From: CAZKJL01 sp964553135
GTDB taxonomy: Bacteria; Patescibacteriota; Gracilibacteria; Peribacterales; Peribacteraceae
Direction of reading: 5' to 3'
Length of the DNA: 64,000 bases
Assembly (NCBI GenBank): GCA_964553135.1
Contig: CAZKJL010000001.1
Location: forward strand, 124,001 to 188,000
The notes below the pieces were generated by a model. The model was not told the DNA's origin. It did not search any database and worked only from the letters and a program-made list of their open reading frames with translations. The position numbers and the translations under genes were made by a program. Every line of letters starts with the position of its first letter. The first letter of the stretch is position 1. Positions 35,936-44,474 of the stretch are shown here, piece by piece.

Positions 35936-36466
35936 ATGCGCTACGCAGCCCTTCTCCGCGGCATCAACGTCGGCGGAAACAAAAAGGTTCCGATGGCCGA
36001 TTTGAAAAAGCACCTGGAAAAAGCCGGGTACACGAACGTGAAGACGCTGCTTGCGAGCGGCAACGTACTCTTCGACGCCGATGAAAAAGTCGCGGCGAAA
36101 CTCCGCGCCGCACTCGAGGAATTGCTGCGCAAGAAATTCGGGTTCCCCATTCCGGTCATCCTCCGCACGGTCGACGAACTCAAGGCACTGGAGAAAACAA
36201 ACCCTTTCAAAGGAATCGCGGTGACGCCCGAAACAAGGCTCTACGTAACGTTCTTATCGGACAAACCGAACCACTCGCTCAAGATTCCGTACGAGTCGCC
36301 GGAGAAAGACCTGCGGATTTTGCGCGTCACGGACGGCGAAGTCATCAGCGTTTTTTTGGTGACGGAGAACTACGGCACGACGGACGGCATGGCCGTCATC
36401 GAGCGGGAATTCGGAAAAAACGTGACGACACGCAATTGGAACACGGTATTGAAGCTTTTGGGATAA
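35936..36466 (+). CDS. DUF1697 family protein
   Basis: 176 aa. The N-terminus RYAALLRGINVGGNKKVPMA and LLASGNVLFDA are the DUF1697 hallmarks, and the length fits. Function of the family is unknown. The ATG at 35936, nine bases after TACAAT, is preferred to a GTG/ATG seven codons earlier because it matches the family start. Its higher GC contrasts with the preceding stretch. Confidence 0.85.
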   Translation: MRYAALLRGINVGGNKKVPMADLKKHLEKAGYTNVKTLLASGNVLFDADEKVAAKLRAALEELLRKKFGFPIPVILRTVDELKALEKTNPFKGIAVTPETRLYVTFLSDKPNHSLKIPYESPEKDLRILRVTDGEVISVFLVTENYGTTDGMAVIEREFGKNVTTRNWNTVLKLLG

Positions 36467-36537
36467 GTTGCAAGAATAAAATAATTATTGCCAGTTCATA
36501 TTTTGAATAGTTTTTTTGGTGTAGCATCGGCCTCCTC

Positions 36538-37257
36538 ATGACGACCCGACGCATGACTCTTCGGCTTCTCAAAAATTCGCTGCTCCTTGCCGCGGGCATC
36601 GGCGTGCTCCTCGTGGCTCAAAACACGTTCGCCGCCGATGACGTTTCCTGCCTTCGGCAGGGCGTGCAGCAACGCACGACGGACATCCGCAAGGCGTACC
36701 AAGAATACGGCCAGGAAATGGGCCGCCTGACGGAGGTGATGGGTAAAAGCGAGACCGACCTCCTCTCTCAAACGGACGCGGGTTACAGGACCAACGAAAC
36801 GAATCGCACGTACTACAATTTCAGCAACGATGCCGGACGCGCCGGCCAGGACTTGATGTCCAAGATTTCCCAGGCGTGGAACCTGTACTTCAGCAAGCGC
36901 GCCTCGTGCGGCTACGGCGGGAACCCCTCGTACAACTACGGCAACAACTACTACAACGGTTCGTACAACTACAATTACAACTACGGCTACCCGTACGGAT
37001 ACAACGGTTACATTCAGCCGCAGTGCACCCAGCCCCAGCTCACGCAACCGCCCGCGGGCTGCAACTACGCCTGTGCGCCGGACGGCAACGGCTGCCAACG
37101 CTGCCACCTGCAGTGCAGCGGATCGGTGAGCTACGCCGCCTGCGGCTGCCCGTCGCAGTACGACCCGGTGTGCACCAGGGACGGCCGCACGTACGACAAC
37201 GCGTGCTATGCGGCATGTGAACGTCGCGATATTTGGTACGACGGAGCGTGTCGCTGA
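36538..37257 (+). CDS. Secreted protein with C-terminal Kazal-type inhibitor domain
   Basis: 239 aa. Signal peptide (LLLAAGIGVLLVAQNTFAA), a ~90-residue helical domain, a low-complexity Tyr/Asn/Gly linker (YNYGNNYYNGSYNYNYN region, residues ~128-160), a Cys-rich spacer, and a C-terminal Kazal domain with the exact spacing C-x7-C-x10-C-x3-C-x10-C and the typical YDPVCTRDGRTYDNAC. Kazal domains block serine proteases by presenting a loop around the P1 site. I infer an exported protease inhibitor or adhesive surface protein. TAGCAT lies ten bases before the ATG. Confidence 0.8.
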   Translation: MTTRRMTLRLLKNSLLLAAGIGVLLVAQNTFAADDVSCLRQGVQQRTTDIRKAYQEYGQEMGRLTEVMGKSETDLLSQTDAGYRTNETNRTYYNFSNDAGRAGQDLMSKISQAWNLYFSKRASCGYGGNPSYNYGNNYYNGSYNYNYNYGYPYGYNGYIQPQCTQPQLTQPPAGCNYACAPDGNGCQRCHLQCSGSVSYAACGCPSQYDPVCTRDGRTYDNACYAACERRDIWYDGACR

Positions 37258-37347
37258 TGTAAAGAAAGATTCACATCTTCCCGCTTCTCCGATACGATGA
37301 GCATGCTTTTGCATGTTCATTCCGTTCCTTAGACATACGAGGGATTT

Positions 37348-37533
37348 GTGAGCGATTTCCAACTCCTGGTTCTCGCGATGTTCTATTGCATCGTGGGAAC
37401 CGCCCTGCTTCGGCAGGGCAAAAAGAAGTGGGGTGTGTACCCCGTCGGTCTGACGCTGGGATTTTATCTCTGCGCGATCTTTATGGGGATTCAGGCCCTG
37501 CAGGCGATCATCCTGATCCTCCTGCGACTGTGA
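37348..37533 (+). CDS. Small two-helix membrane protein
   Basis: 61 aa from a GTG. Two hydrophobic helices (LLVLAMFYCIVGTALL and GFYLCAIFMGIQALQAIILILL) flank a basic KKKWG turn. No family. A terminator-like hairpin follows, supporting a real transcript end. Confidence 0.5.
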   Translation: MSDFQLLVLAMFYCIVGTALLRQGKKKWGVYPVGLTLGFYLCAIFMGIQALQAIILILLRL

Positions 37534-37549
37534 GACTGCACGGGCATTC

Positions 37550-37583
37550 GGGCGAGACGGCATTGCCGCTTCGCCCTTCTTTT
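37550..37583 (+). terminator. Terminator after the small membrane protein gene
   Basis: GGGCGA (37550-37555) pairs with TCGCCC (37571-37576), with an inner GGC/GCC, followed by TTCTTTT. It also lies just beyond the mfd stop and may serve only the + strand. Confidence 0.6.
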
Positions 37584-37604
37584 CAGGGTGTGGCGATGGG
37601 GGCA

Positions 37605-40600
37605 CTACGAAGCCGAGATTTCCGCATCTTTCTTGCGGTCTTTCTTCTTTTTGATGAGTGCGGTGACGTGCTTCGTGATTTCGGGGAGCCAGTCGTCGGT
37701 CTTGGCGGCAGCGCGGAGCTGATCCTCTCCGATCCTGAGTGTCGTCCCGCTGATGCGCCACTGCGGACAGACTTGCAGGAGCTGCATGATCTCGCTCGCC
37801 GTGACGCGCGGAGCGAGCGTAAGCGTCACGTCGCGCTGTGTGGGGCTGACGTTGTCCATTTTCACGCGCATGACGCCCGCGCGGCGACACGCCATCTTGA
37901 GTTTGATGACCTCAAGGAGGTTCTCGGATTGCTTGGGCAGCGGACCGTATTCCTCGCGCAAGTCTCCCGTGAAGTCGGCCAAGATGGCTTCGTCTTCGGC
38001 GCCGGCAAGCTTCTGGTACGTGCTGATCTTCTCTTGCTCGTCGGGAATGTAGAACGACGGGATGAGCGCCTCGAACGGCAGGATGATCTCGATGGTCGAA
38101 GGCATGTCATCCTCAACCCCTTTGCCGCCGGCCTTGAGTTCTTCCATGGCGTTCTTGAGCATGCGCAAATAGTGGCTGACGCCGACGGTTTGCATGTTTC
38201 CGGATTGCGATGCGCCGAGAATTTCACCGGCACCGCGGATCTCCAGGTCGCGCATGGCGATTTGGAATCCGGAGCCGAGCTCGCTGGCTTCCACGATGGC
38301 GCGGAGGCGCTTCTTGGCATCGTCCTTCAGGCGCTGCGAGTGGTACAGGAAGTAGGAGTACGCTTGTACCGTGCCGCGACCGACGCGACCGCGGAGCTGA
38401 TACAGCTGCGACAAACCGAACTTCTCGGCTTCATTCACGATGAGCGTGTTGGCACGCGGAAGGTCGATGCCGTTCTCGATGATGGTGGAGCTGACGAGCA
38501 CGTGAAATTTACCATTCTTGAAGTCCACGATTCTTTCCTCAAGCACCTCGGGCTTCAGCTGTCCGTGCGTCACGACGAACGTGGCGCCGGGCACAAGGGC
38601 GCGGAGCTTCTGAGCGAACGCATCGATGGTTTCCACGCGGTTGTGAAGAACGTATACCTGCCCGCCGCGCTCCACTTCTTTCATGATGGCCTCGCGCACG
38701 AGAGCATCGGAATATTTGCGGACCTCGGTGATGATGGGGAGACGGCCCGGAGGAGGCGTTGTGATCGTCGTGATGTCGCGGAGTTTGTGCAGACCCATAT
38801 TCAGCGTGCGCGGAATGGGTGTGGCCGTCATCGTAAGGATATCGACGGAGGCACGGAGTTCTTTGATCTTTTCCTTCTGCTTCACACCAAAGCGCTGCTC
38901 TTCATCGATGATGAGGAGGCCCAGGTTGCTGAAGACGATGTCGTCTTGGAGCAGGCGATGCGTTCCGACGACGATGTCCACCTCGCCGTGCGCCATCTTG
39001 CGGAGCGTTTCCTGTTGCTCTGCATTGCTGCGGAAGCGCGAGAGCATATCGATGCGAAGACCGAAGCCTTCCATGCGTTTGACGAGGCTCTTGTAGTGCT
39101 GGTCGGCAAGAATGGTGATGGGTGCCAGGAACGCGACCTGTTTGCCGGAGATGGCCGCCTTGAACGCGGCGCGCATGGCGACTTCCGTCTTTCCGAAACC
39201 CACGTCACCACAGACCAGGCGGTCCATGGGATGCCCGCTTTCCATATCGCGCTTGATGTCCTCGATGGCTTTGATCTGGCCCGGCGTCTCGGTGTACGGG
39301 AACGCGTCGTCGAATTTGCGTTGCACCTCGCTGTCGGTCGGATAGGCGTGGCCCTTGGCTTTGGCGCGCTTGGCGTAGATTTCCAGGAGTTCTTTGGCGG
39401 TCTTCTGAGTTTCCTCGCTGACCTTCTTGGTGATTTTCTTCCACTCGTTGGATCCGAGGCGCGTGAGCACCGGCTCTTCACCCTCTTCATGCACGAACTT
39501 GCTGAGCTTGTCGGCTTGATCCACCGGAACGAACAGTTTGTCGTTCTCGGCGTAGGTGATTTCCAAGTACTCACGCTCCACGTCGTCCACCACTTTCGTC
39601 GTCATGCCCTCGAACCGGCCGATGCCGTGTTCCATGTGCACCACGTAGTCGCCGGGCTGCAGCGACGTGATGAAATCGAGCGCCAGGCGCTGAATGGAGC
39701 GCTGCTTCGCTTCTTTGCGGAGGGAAAAAATTTCGCGATCGGTGATGAGCGCGCACTTGAGATCGGGATTTTGGAGTGAGTGGGGGAGCAGTTCGTCTTG
39801 TTCGGCGGTCACGACCGTGATGGCGCCGGGACGCCTGTCGGGGGCGTGGAGGAATGTGATGGATTCTTCTTTCAGAACACCCTTCAGTTCATCGGCGCGC
39901 TTGCTCACGATGGTGATGGTCCAGTTCTGCTGCAGCTTGTCGCGGACATCGTTCACGAAGTCGGGGAGCGTGTAGAACTTGAGAACGGAGAGGTAGCGCA
40001 GATGAATGTGGTTACTGTCACTCTCCGGGAAGCTGGTGATGGTCACCCGGTCGGCATCCGTCTTGAGCTCCAGCTCCTCCTGCTCATCCGTCACGAGGAC
40101 GGACTTCTTCGGAAATTGCTTGGTGAGCGTCTCGGTGTCGCCCCATGTGAGCGGATACAAGGTGATCGATGTGTGCTTCCTTTTTTTCTCGCTCTCGACG
40201 ATCTCATGAATATCCTCGATCTTCCCGTATTCGGACGTAATGCGGAACGGCGCCGATTCTCCGGCCGGGAAAATATCGAGCGTATCGCCCGTGCGCCGAT
40301 ATTCACCCACGGACAACTCTCGGTCATCGGCATGCTCATAACCGAGCTCAATGAGCGCTGAGAACAACTTTGTAAAATCCACCTCCTTTCCCGCTGAAAC
40401 GGTGAGCGCTTGTTCGGAGAGCTCTTTGAATGACGGAAGTTCGGCATCCCACGTCGCACGGTCCATGACGGCCACACCCTCGCCCTTCATCAACTTGATG
40501 ATGGAGGCCACGTCGTCGGCGGTCGGCTCTTCACCAAACTCCAACCGGTACGGGCTTTGCCCGAAGAATTGGAGCCAATGCAACAATCCCTCCACACGCT

Positions 40601-40775
40601 CCTCATTCTCCGTCACGACGACAGCGGGACCGGGTTTGAGTTCCAAGAGGTGGCTCACGATCATCGCTTTTGCGGTCTCGTTGGCGAGTCCCGAAATCGT
40701 CAGGGCATGCTTTTTCCTCAGCAGCTCCGAGAGCTCCTGATGCGTGTCTTTTCCGATGCAAACGAAGGGTAACAT
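37605..40775 (-). CDS. mfd: Transcription-repair coupling factor
   Basis: 1056 aa. N-terminal UvrB-like region, RNA-polymerase interaction domain, then a RecG-like translocase: CGDVGFGKTEVAMRAAFKA (Walker A), DEEQRFGVKQKEKIK, TMTATPIPRTLNM (motif III) and QLRGRVGRG (motif VI); C-terminal TRCF domain. It displaces stalled RNA polymerase and recruits UvrA. The length is slightly short of the ~1150 residues of E. coli Mfd. The ATG at 40775 is the first that fits the family; no -10 hexamer lies directly before it. Confidence 0.95.
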   Translation of the reverse strand: MLPFVCIGKDTHQELSELLRKKHALTISGLANETAKAMIVSHLLELKPGPAVVVTENEERVEGLLHWLQFFGQSPYRLEFGEEPTADDVASIIKLMKGEGVAVMDRATWDAELPSFKELSEQALTVSAGKEVDFTKLFSALIELGYEHADDRELSVGEYRRTGDTLDIFPAGESAPFRITSEYGKIEDIHEIVESEKKRKHTSITLYPLTWGDTETLTKQFPKKSVLVTDEQEELELKTDADRVTITSFPESDSNHIHLRYLSVLKFYTLPDFVNDVRDKLQQNWTITIVSKRADELKGVLKEESITFLHAPDRRPGAITVVTAEQDELLPHSLQNPDLKCALITDREIFSLRKEAKQRSIQRLALDFITSLQPGDYVVHMEHGIGRFEGMTTKVVDDVEREYLEITYAENDKLFVPVDQADKLSKFVHEEGEEPVLTRLGSNEWKKITKKVSEETQKTAKELLEIYAKRAKAKGHAYPTDSEVQRKFDDAFPYTETPGQIKAIEDIKRDMESGHPMDRLVCGDVGFGKTEVAMRAAFKAAISGKQVAFLAPITILADQHYKSLVKRMEGFGLRIDMLSRFRSNAEQQETLRKMAHGEVDIVVGTHRLLQDDIVFSNLGLLIIDEEQRFGVKQKEKIKELRASVDILTMTATPIPRTLNMGLHKLRDITTITTPPPGRLPIITEVRKYSDALVREAIMKEVERGGQVYVLHNRVETIDAFAQKLRALVPGATFVVTHGQLKPEVLEERIVDFKNGKFHVLVSSTIIENGIDLPRANTLIVNEAEKFGLSQLYQLRGRVGRGTVQAYSYFLYHSQRLKDDAKKRLRAIVEASELGSGFQIAMRDLEIRGAGEILGASQSGNMQTVGVSHYLRMLKNAMEELKAGGKGVEDDMPSTIEIILPFEALIPSFYIPDEQEKISTYQKLAGAEDEAILADFTGDLREEYGPLPKQSENLLEVIKLKMACRRAGVMRVKMDNVSPTQRDVTLTLAPRVTASEIMQLLQVCPQWRISGTTLRIGEDQLRAAAKTDDWLPEITKHVTALIKKKKDRKKDAEISAS

Positions 40776-40809
40776 CACGGGCAACGGTCTTTCCTCTTGA
40801 AGAAAATGT

Positions 40810-40898
40810 CTCCCCTCACCAGAAGAGGAAGAGCCTCCGGGAGGCAATAAGGTGAGGGAGATGCGGTGAAAACGTCGTTTCGATCTGCGTTAACTATA
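40810..40898 (-). promoter_or_regulatory. Possible mfd promoter with structured leader
   Basis: TATAGT (40893-40898, minus) is the nearest good -10, giving an ~110-base leader. In it CTCCC-c-TCACC (40810-40820) and GGTGAGGGAG (40851-40860) form a stem that encloses GCCTCC/GGAGGC. The structure could equally be the dnaN terminator. Confidence 0.35.
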
Positions 40899-40900
40899 CA

Positions 40901-42049
40901 TTATTCCTCCGTCATGCGCAACGGCATGATGAGGTGCAGATATGGGTCGCCGGACGGCAGGCGGAAGACGGCGGGATGCATTTTGTCGGACAGCTCCAAC
41001 ACCACCGTCTCATCGCCGATGCGCGACAGGAAATCAATGAGGTAGGTGGAGGAAATGGCGATTTTATTCTCTCCTCCGGTGATGTCGGCATAAATGGTGG
41101 ATTCGTCTCTGCCGAGCTGCGTCTGCTTGGTGGCGATGTGCAGACTGGATTTGGTGAGTGTGAATGTGATGTTGTTGCTCTGCTCTTTGGCGAAGTAGTG
41201 CATGCGCTTCACGGCACTGAGGAGATCTTTGACGGAAAGTACCGCCGACGTCTTCTTTTCTTTGGGAAGGACTTGGTGATAATCGGGGAATTTTCCATCA
41301 ATGAGGCGACTGAGTAATTTCGTGTGACCGACATGTACTTCGATTTGTTGTGATCCCAGCGCAACTTCGATGTTTTTCAAACCCTCTTTCTTCGTCTTTT
41401 CATCATCCCCAACTTTGCCCTTTTCCAAGGCGATGACAGACTTCAATTCCTCAAGAAACTTCGCCGGAATGATGCACGAAATATCACCAGGATCGCCCTC
41501 CACGTCGATTTTGTACTCCGACAAGCGGTAGCTGTCCGTGCCGACAAGCGTGATTTTTCCTTTTTCTGCTTGAACAAACACTCCGGAAATCACGGGGCGT
41601 GACGTTGTTCTGGCACACGCGAACGTCACCAAGTTGAGCGCACCCAAAAGCGGACCGATGGGCAACGACAATGTCGTTTCTTTTTGAATGCCTGCAATGG
41701 TGGGGAATCCGCTGGCAGCTTCACCGGCAATCACCGCTTTGGCTCGCTTGGAGTGTAATTTCAATTGCGTACCCTCACTTGTTTCCAGGAGAACTTCATC
41801 ATCTTGGTTGTATTGAATGAAGTTGAGAATCGCCTTTGCCGGCACTGTGATGGAACCCTCGTTTTCAATCACCACTTCAAAACTCGTCACGATGGAAAGC
41901 TCCAAATTCGTCGCGCTCATCGTGCAACACTTGCCTTCGACGTGAATCAAGATGTTTTGCAGGATCGGCAACACTTGCTCCGTACCAATGGCACGGCTGA
42001 CGAGTTGGAGCCCTGCGAGCAAATCCTGTGTCTTGCAAGAAAACTTCAT
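40901..42049 (-). CDS. dnaN: DNA polymerase III beta sliding clamp
   Basis: 382 aa, three-domain clamp. N-terminus MKFSCKTQDLLAGLQLVSRA; third domain ends in PSGDPYLHLIMPLRM, the canonical MPMRL-type C-terminus that lies near the partner-binding pocket. The ATG at 42049 fits the family; an upstream TTG frame adds 18 unlikely residues. The clamp tethers DnaE (10-14 kb). The region upstream has DnaA-box-like repeats. dnaA itself is not in the window. Confidence 0.95.
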   Translation of the reverse strand: MKFSCKTQDLLAGLQLVSRAIGTEQVLPILQNILIHVEGKCCTMSATNLELSIVTSFEVVIENEGSITVPAKAILNFIQYNQDDEVLLETSEGTQLKLHSKRAKAVIAGEAASGFPTIAGIQKETTLSLPIGPLLGALNLVTFACARTTSRPVISGVFVQAEKGKITLVGTDSYRLSEYKIDVEGDPGDISCIIPAKFLEELKSVIALEKGKVGDDEKTKKEGLKNIEVALGSQQIEVHVGHTKLLSRLIDGKFPDYHQVLPKEKKTSAVLSVKDLLSAVKRMHYFAKEQSNNITFTLTKSSLHIATKQTQLGRDESTIYADITGGENKIAISSTYLIDFLSRIGDETVVLELSDKMHPAVFRLPSGDPYLHLIMPLRMTEE

Positions 42050-42117
42050 AGGAGAGGATTGAAGATGAACTCGCTCCGTTACGCAAGAACATTCTTTCTT
42101 CAATCTTCTTCACCTCA

Positions 42118-42481
42118 CTATCCACATACAACCTCTCTATTGATTAGTTAATAATGAGTGAATGTAATGACTTCGTCATCATAGAGAGATCTTGTCAGGA
42201 AAAAGAAAAGAGGATGCCGTCATGTGGAAACTGCGGAGCGTCTCCGAAATGTACTCATGAGACATGTGGCATTCCACAGCCATTTTCGCCATTTTTCGTA
42301 CACATTTTGACTGTGGAGAACTTGTGGAGAACCTGTGCATAACCCTTTATCACATGGCTAAGAACCAAGGCCCCTCGGTCGTCGCTCAGCCCTGCCATAA
42401 GCCATGCATTGGTGTGCATAAGAAGTATGAAGTTCGCCGAAGCCTCCATGGGAGTATTCCACACCCCTTGGGTTTTCCACG
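42118..42481. other. oriC: Candidate replication origin (DnaA-box-like cluster)
   Basis: The 441-base gap between dnaN and the next gene has no gene. It holds CTATCCACA at 42118-42126, an AT-rich stretch at 42137-42172, then three direct 9-mers at exactly 11-bp steps: TGTGGAGAA (42312), TGTGGAGAA (42323) and TGTGCATAA (42334), each one base from the complement of TTATCCACA. TGTGCATAA recurs at 42413. Location beside dnaN and helical phasing fit an origin; none of the boxes is perfect. Confidence 0.4.
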
Positions 42482-42490
42482 GTGTTGTCC

Positions 42491-43798
42491 CTACTTCAAA
42501 GCGCGTCGGAAGGTGTCGCGCTTTTCGGGTTCGGTGGCCTTCTTCGTATTCGGACGGATCGACAAGGTGCCGTCTTTCCCCATTTTGACGAAGCTGCCAT
42601 CCAAAACGTCGGCCGTTACAAGGGTCATGGAGTTGATGAACGAGCCCGCACCGATCTTCACACCCGGAGCGATACACGTGTGGATGCCGGTTCTGACACC
42701 TTCGCCGATGATGGCGCCGAGCTTGCTGAGGCCCGTGGCGATGGTTTTACCGCCGACGACGGACGCGATTTCCGCTTCGTCGAGCCGCAAGTTCCCCGTC
42801 GTGGTTCCCGCACCCATGGAAACGTTGTTACCCACTACCGCGTCACCCAGGTAGCTGCTGTGCGTCCACACGTCGTCGCCCAGGACGGAGCGCGCCACTT
42901 CGGTGTTGTAGCCGATGACACAGTTCTTTCCGATGGAGCTCGCACGGACCAGGGCGTTGTTGGCGATCACCGTTCCTTCGCCGATGACACACGGCCCCAT
43001 CACACTGGCGTGCGGGAAAATCTTCACATTCGGTCCGATGATGACGGCGCCTTCCACGACCGCCGTTCTGTGAATCGTTGCCGTTCTGTGAATCGCGGGC
43101 TTTTTGGACCTCGGCAGCAGGACGGGCAAAAGCGCGAGCAGGTGCCACGGGTACTTCACGGCCTGCCAGGTTCCTTTGTACGGCACGGCTTCGTACGGGT
43201 GTGTCGCCAGGAGCTTCTGGACCGCCGCTTCATAGCCGTCGTCTTTCGTCGTCTTCACCGTCACGAGGGCTTCCAGCAAGTCCACGGCGGACATGTGCAC
43301 GTGGGCGACGATATTCACCATGTCGCTCGGCTCGGTGCCGGGCTCGGGCTTTTCCACGATGCCCGTGATGCGACTTCCTTTCATGGAGAGGTAGCCGCCC
43401 GGGAAATACGATGAGACTTTGCGCGCGAGCAGGAGGCCGCCGCGCTTGAGCCGTTTGGATTTTTTCAAAAGGTCGGCGTAGGCCGAAGGGTCGATGACGT
43501 CGTTGCTACTCACGATCATGACGGGGCCTTCGTCGCATTCGGGAAGTGCTGAGAGGAGTGCGCCGCGCATGCCGAGTTCCAGGTCCTCTTGTTCGATCAC
43601 ATCCAAATCCGGGAACAGCTCCTCGGCCTCGGCCTTATTGTGCGGACCGGCGACAAGGAGAATGTCTTTGAGCCCACCCTTTCTCAGACGCTTCACTTGT
43701 TCCTGAAGCAGCGTCGTTCCCGCGACGGGGAACAAGCTTTTTTCCGAGAGCGGCCAGAACCGCGTCGACCTGCCGGCGAAGATCAAGATGGCGCGCAT
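42491..43798 (-). CDS. Nucleotidyltransferase with left-handed beta-helix domain (GlmU/GlgC-like)
   Basis: 435 aa. The N-terminal Rossmann domain starts RAILIFAGRSTRFWPLSEKS, a variant of the GxGTRxxPLT nucleotide motif, and has IVSSNDVIDPSAYADLL and GIVEKPEPGTEPSDMVN. The C-terminal half (~240-400) is hexapeptide repeats (VIGPNVKIFPHASVMGP, GDAVVGNNVSMGAGTT). Such proteins make NDP-sugars; substrate unclear. Bases 43062-43095 hold an 18-bp tandem duplicate that adds exactly one hexapeptide (IHRTAT-IHRTAV). TAGAAT precedes the ATG by nine bases. Confidence 0.85.
   Translation of the reverse strand: MRAILIFAGRSTRFWPLSEKSLFPVAGTTLLQEQVKRLRKGGLKDILLVAGPHNKAEAEELFPDLDVIEQEDLELGMRGALLSALPECDEGPVMIVSSNDVIDPSAYADLLKKSKRLKRGGLLLARKVSSYFPGGYLSMKGSRITGIVEKPEPGTEPSDMVNIVAHVHMSAVDLLEALVTVKTTKDDGYEAAVQKLLATHPYEAVPYKGTWQAVKYPWHLLALLPVLLPRSKKPAIHRTATIHRTAVVEGAVIIGPNVKIFPHASVMGPCVIGEGTVIANNALVRASSIGKNCVIGYNTEVARSVLGDDVWTHSSYLGDAVVGNNVSMGAGTTTGNLRLDEAEIASVVGGKTIATGLSKLGAIIGEGVRTGIHTCIAPGVKIGAGSFINSMTLVTADVLDGSFVKMGKDGTLSIRPNTKKATEPEKRDTFRRALK
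43062..43095. repeat. 18-bp tandem duplication within the beta-helix domain
   Basis: GCCGTTCTGTGAATCG occurs at 43062-43077 and 43080-43095, period 18, encoding one extra hexapeptide of the neighbouring protein. Confidence 0.85.
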
Positions 43799-43859
43799 GT
43801 AGGGCTCATTCTACACCGTTTCCATGGCTTGCGGTAGCGGCAGCATTGGCTTTTGCTGT

Positions 43860-43889
43860 GCAGCCCCTGACCGTGAGGTCAGAGGCTGC
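43860..43889. terminator. Strong hairpin after the four-helix membrane protein gene
   Basis: GCAGCC-CTGACC pairs with GGTCAG-GGCTGC around a GTGA loop (12 pairs, one mismatch). No T-run follows on either strand, so it is an atypical terminator candidate. Confidence 0.45.
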
Positions 43890-43895
43890 GAGGTC

Positions 43896-44384
43896 TTACG
43901 CCGAGAACGGCCGATGCCCGGGCACAGCGACGAGCTGGCCCGTACGACAGGTGCTCATGATGAGCCCCGTCGTGAGGAGTGCCCACACCACCCACACGGG
44001 GGCGAGGTGGAGGACCTCCGGCGAGACGTGTCCTCCCAGCAACTGGTCTGCAACCGTGGCCCGGAAGGCCTTGGTAAGCATGGCCACCGCGTGGAGCTCC
44101 TGCCAGTGGCAGGAGATGAGGTGGGCCTGCAGGCCCACCCCAAGGAGTTGGATGCTTACCGATGCGGCGAAGCGCCGCACCGATGACGTGTGTCCGATCG
44201 TCGGCACCGTGCCGACGAAAAACGTGAGAGCCGTGATCCACGTGAAACCCGCGGCGGCGGGCTCCGTTGCTTCAAAGTGAAGCAACAGCGCACCGATCGA
44301 GATCAGTGCGTACATGATCAGGCCCGCATTCGTCGACAGTGCCGTGTTGATCCACCACACGGTTTCATTGTTCCACTTACGCAT
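43896..44384 (-). CDS. Four-helix membrane protein, hypothetical
   Basis: 162 aa with about four hydrophobic helices (STNAGLIMYALISIGALLL, ITALTFFVGTVPTIG, ASVSIQLLGVGLQAHLI, HLAPVWVVWALLTTGLIM). No family recognised. Unlike nearly all genes here it has a classical Shine-Dalgarno, AAGGAG seven bases before the ATG, and a ~50-base leader from a TATAAT in the palindrome at 44438-44457. That suggests separate control or origin. Confidence 0.6.
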   Translation of the reverse strand: MRKWNNETVWWINTALSTNAGLIMYALISIGALLLHFEATEPAAAGFTWITALTFFVGTVPTIGHTSSVRRFAASVSIQLLGVGLQAHLISCHWQELHAVAMLTKAFRATVADQLLGGHVSPEVLHLAPVWVVWALLTTGLIMSTCRTGQLVAVPGHRPFSA

Positions 44385-44437
44385 CGCTTCTCCTTCTCAG
44401 TAGGAGGTAGTCCGGCCGTTCGTAGTGAAAGACCTAA

Positions 44438-44457
44438 ATTATATTATACAATATAAT
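44438..44457 (-). promoter_or_regulatory. Palindromic promoter region of the four-helix protein gene
   Basis: ATTATATT and AATATAAT form a perfect inverted repeat around ATAC and contain TATAAT. Sixteen bases (TTATATTATACAATAT) are identical to the promoter at 59819-59834. Confidence 0.45.
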
Positions 44458-44474
44458 AGTATATTTGACCACTT

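Noticed and set aside
37386..39779. 797-aa open frame on the + strand opposite mfd
   Set aside because: Shadow of mfd motifs; starts inside the small membrane protein gene in another frame.
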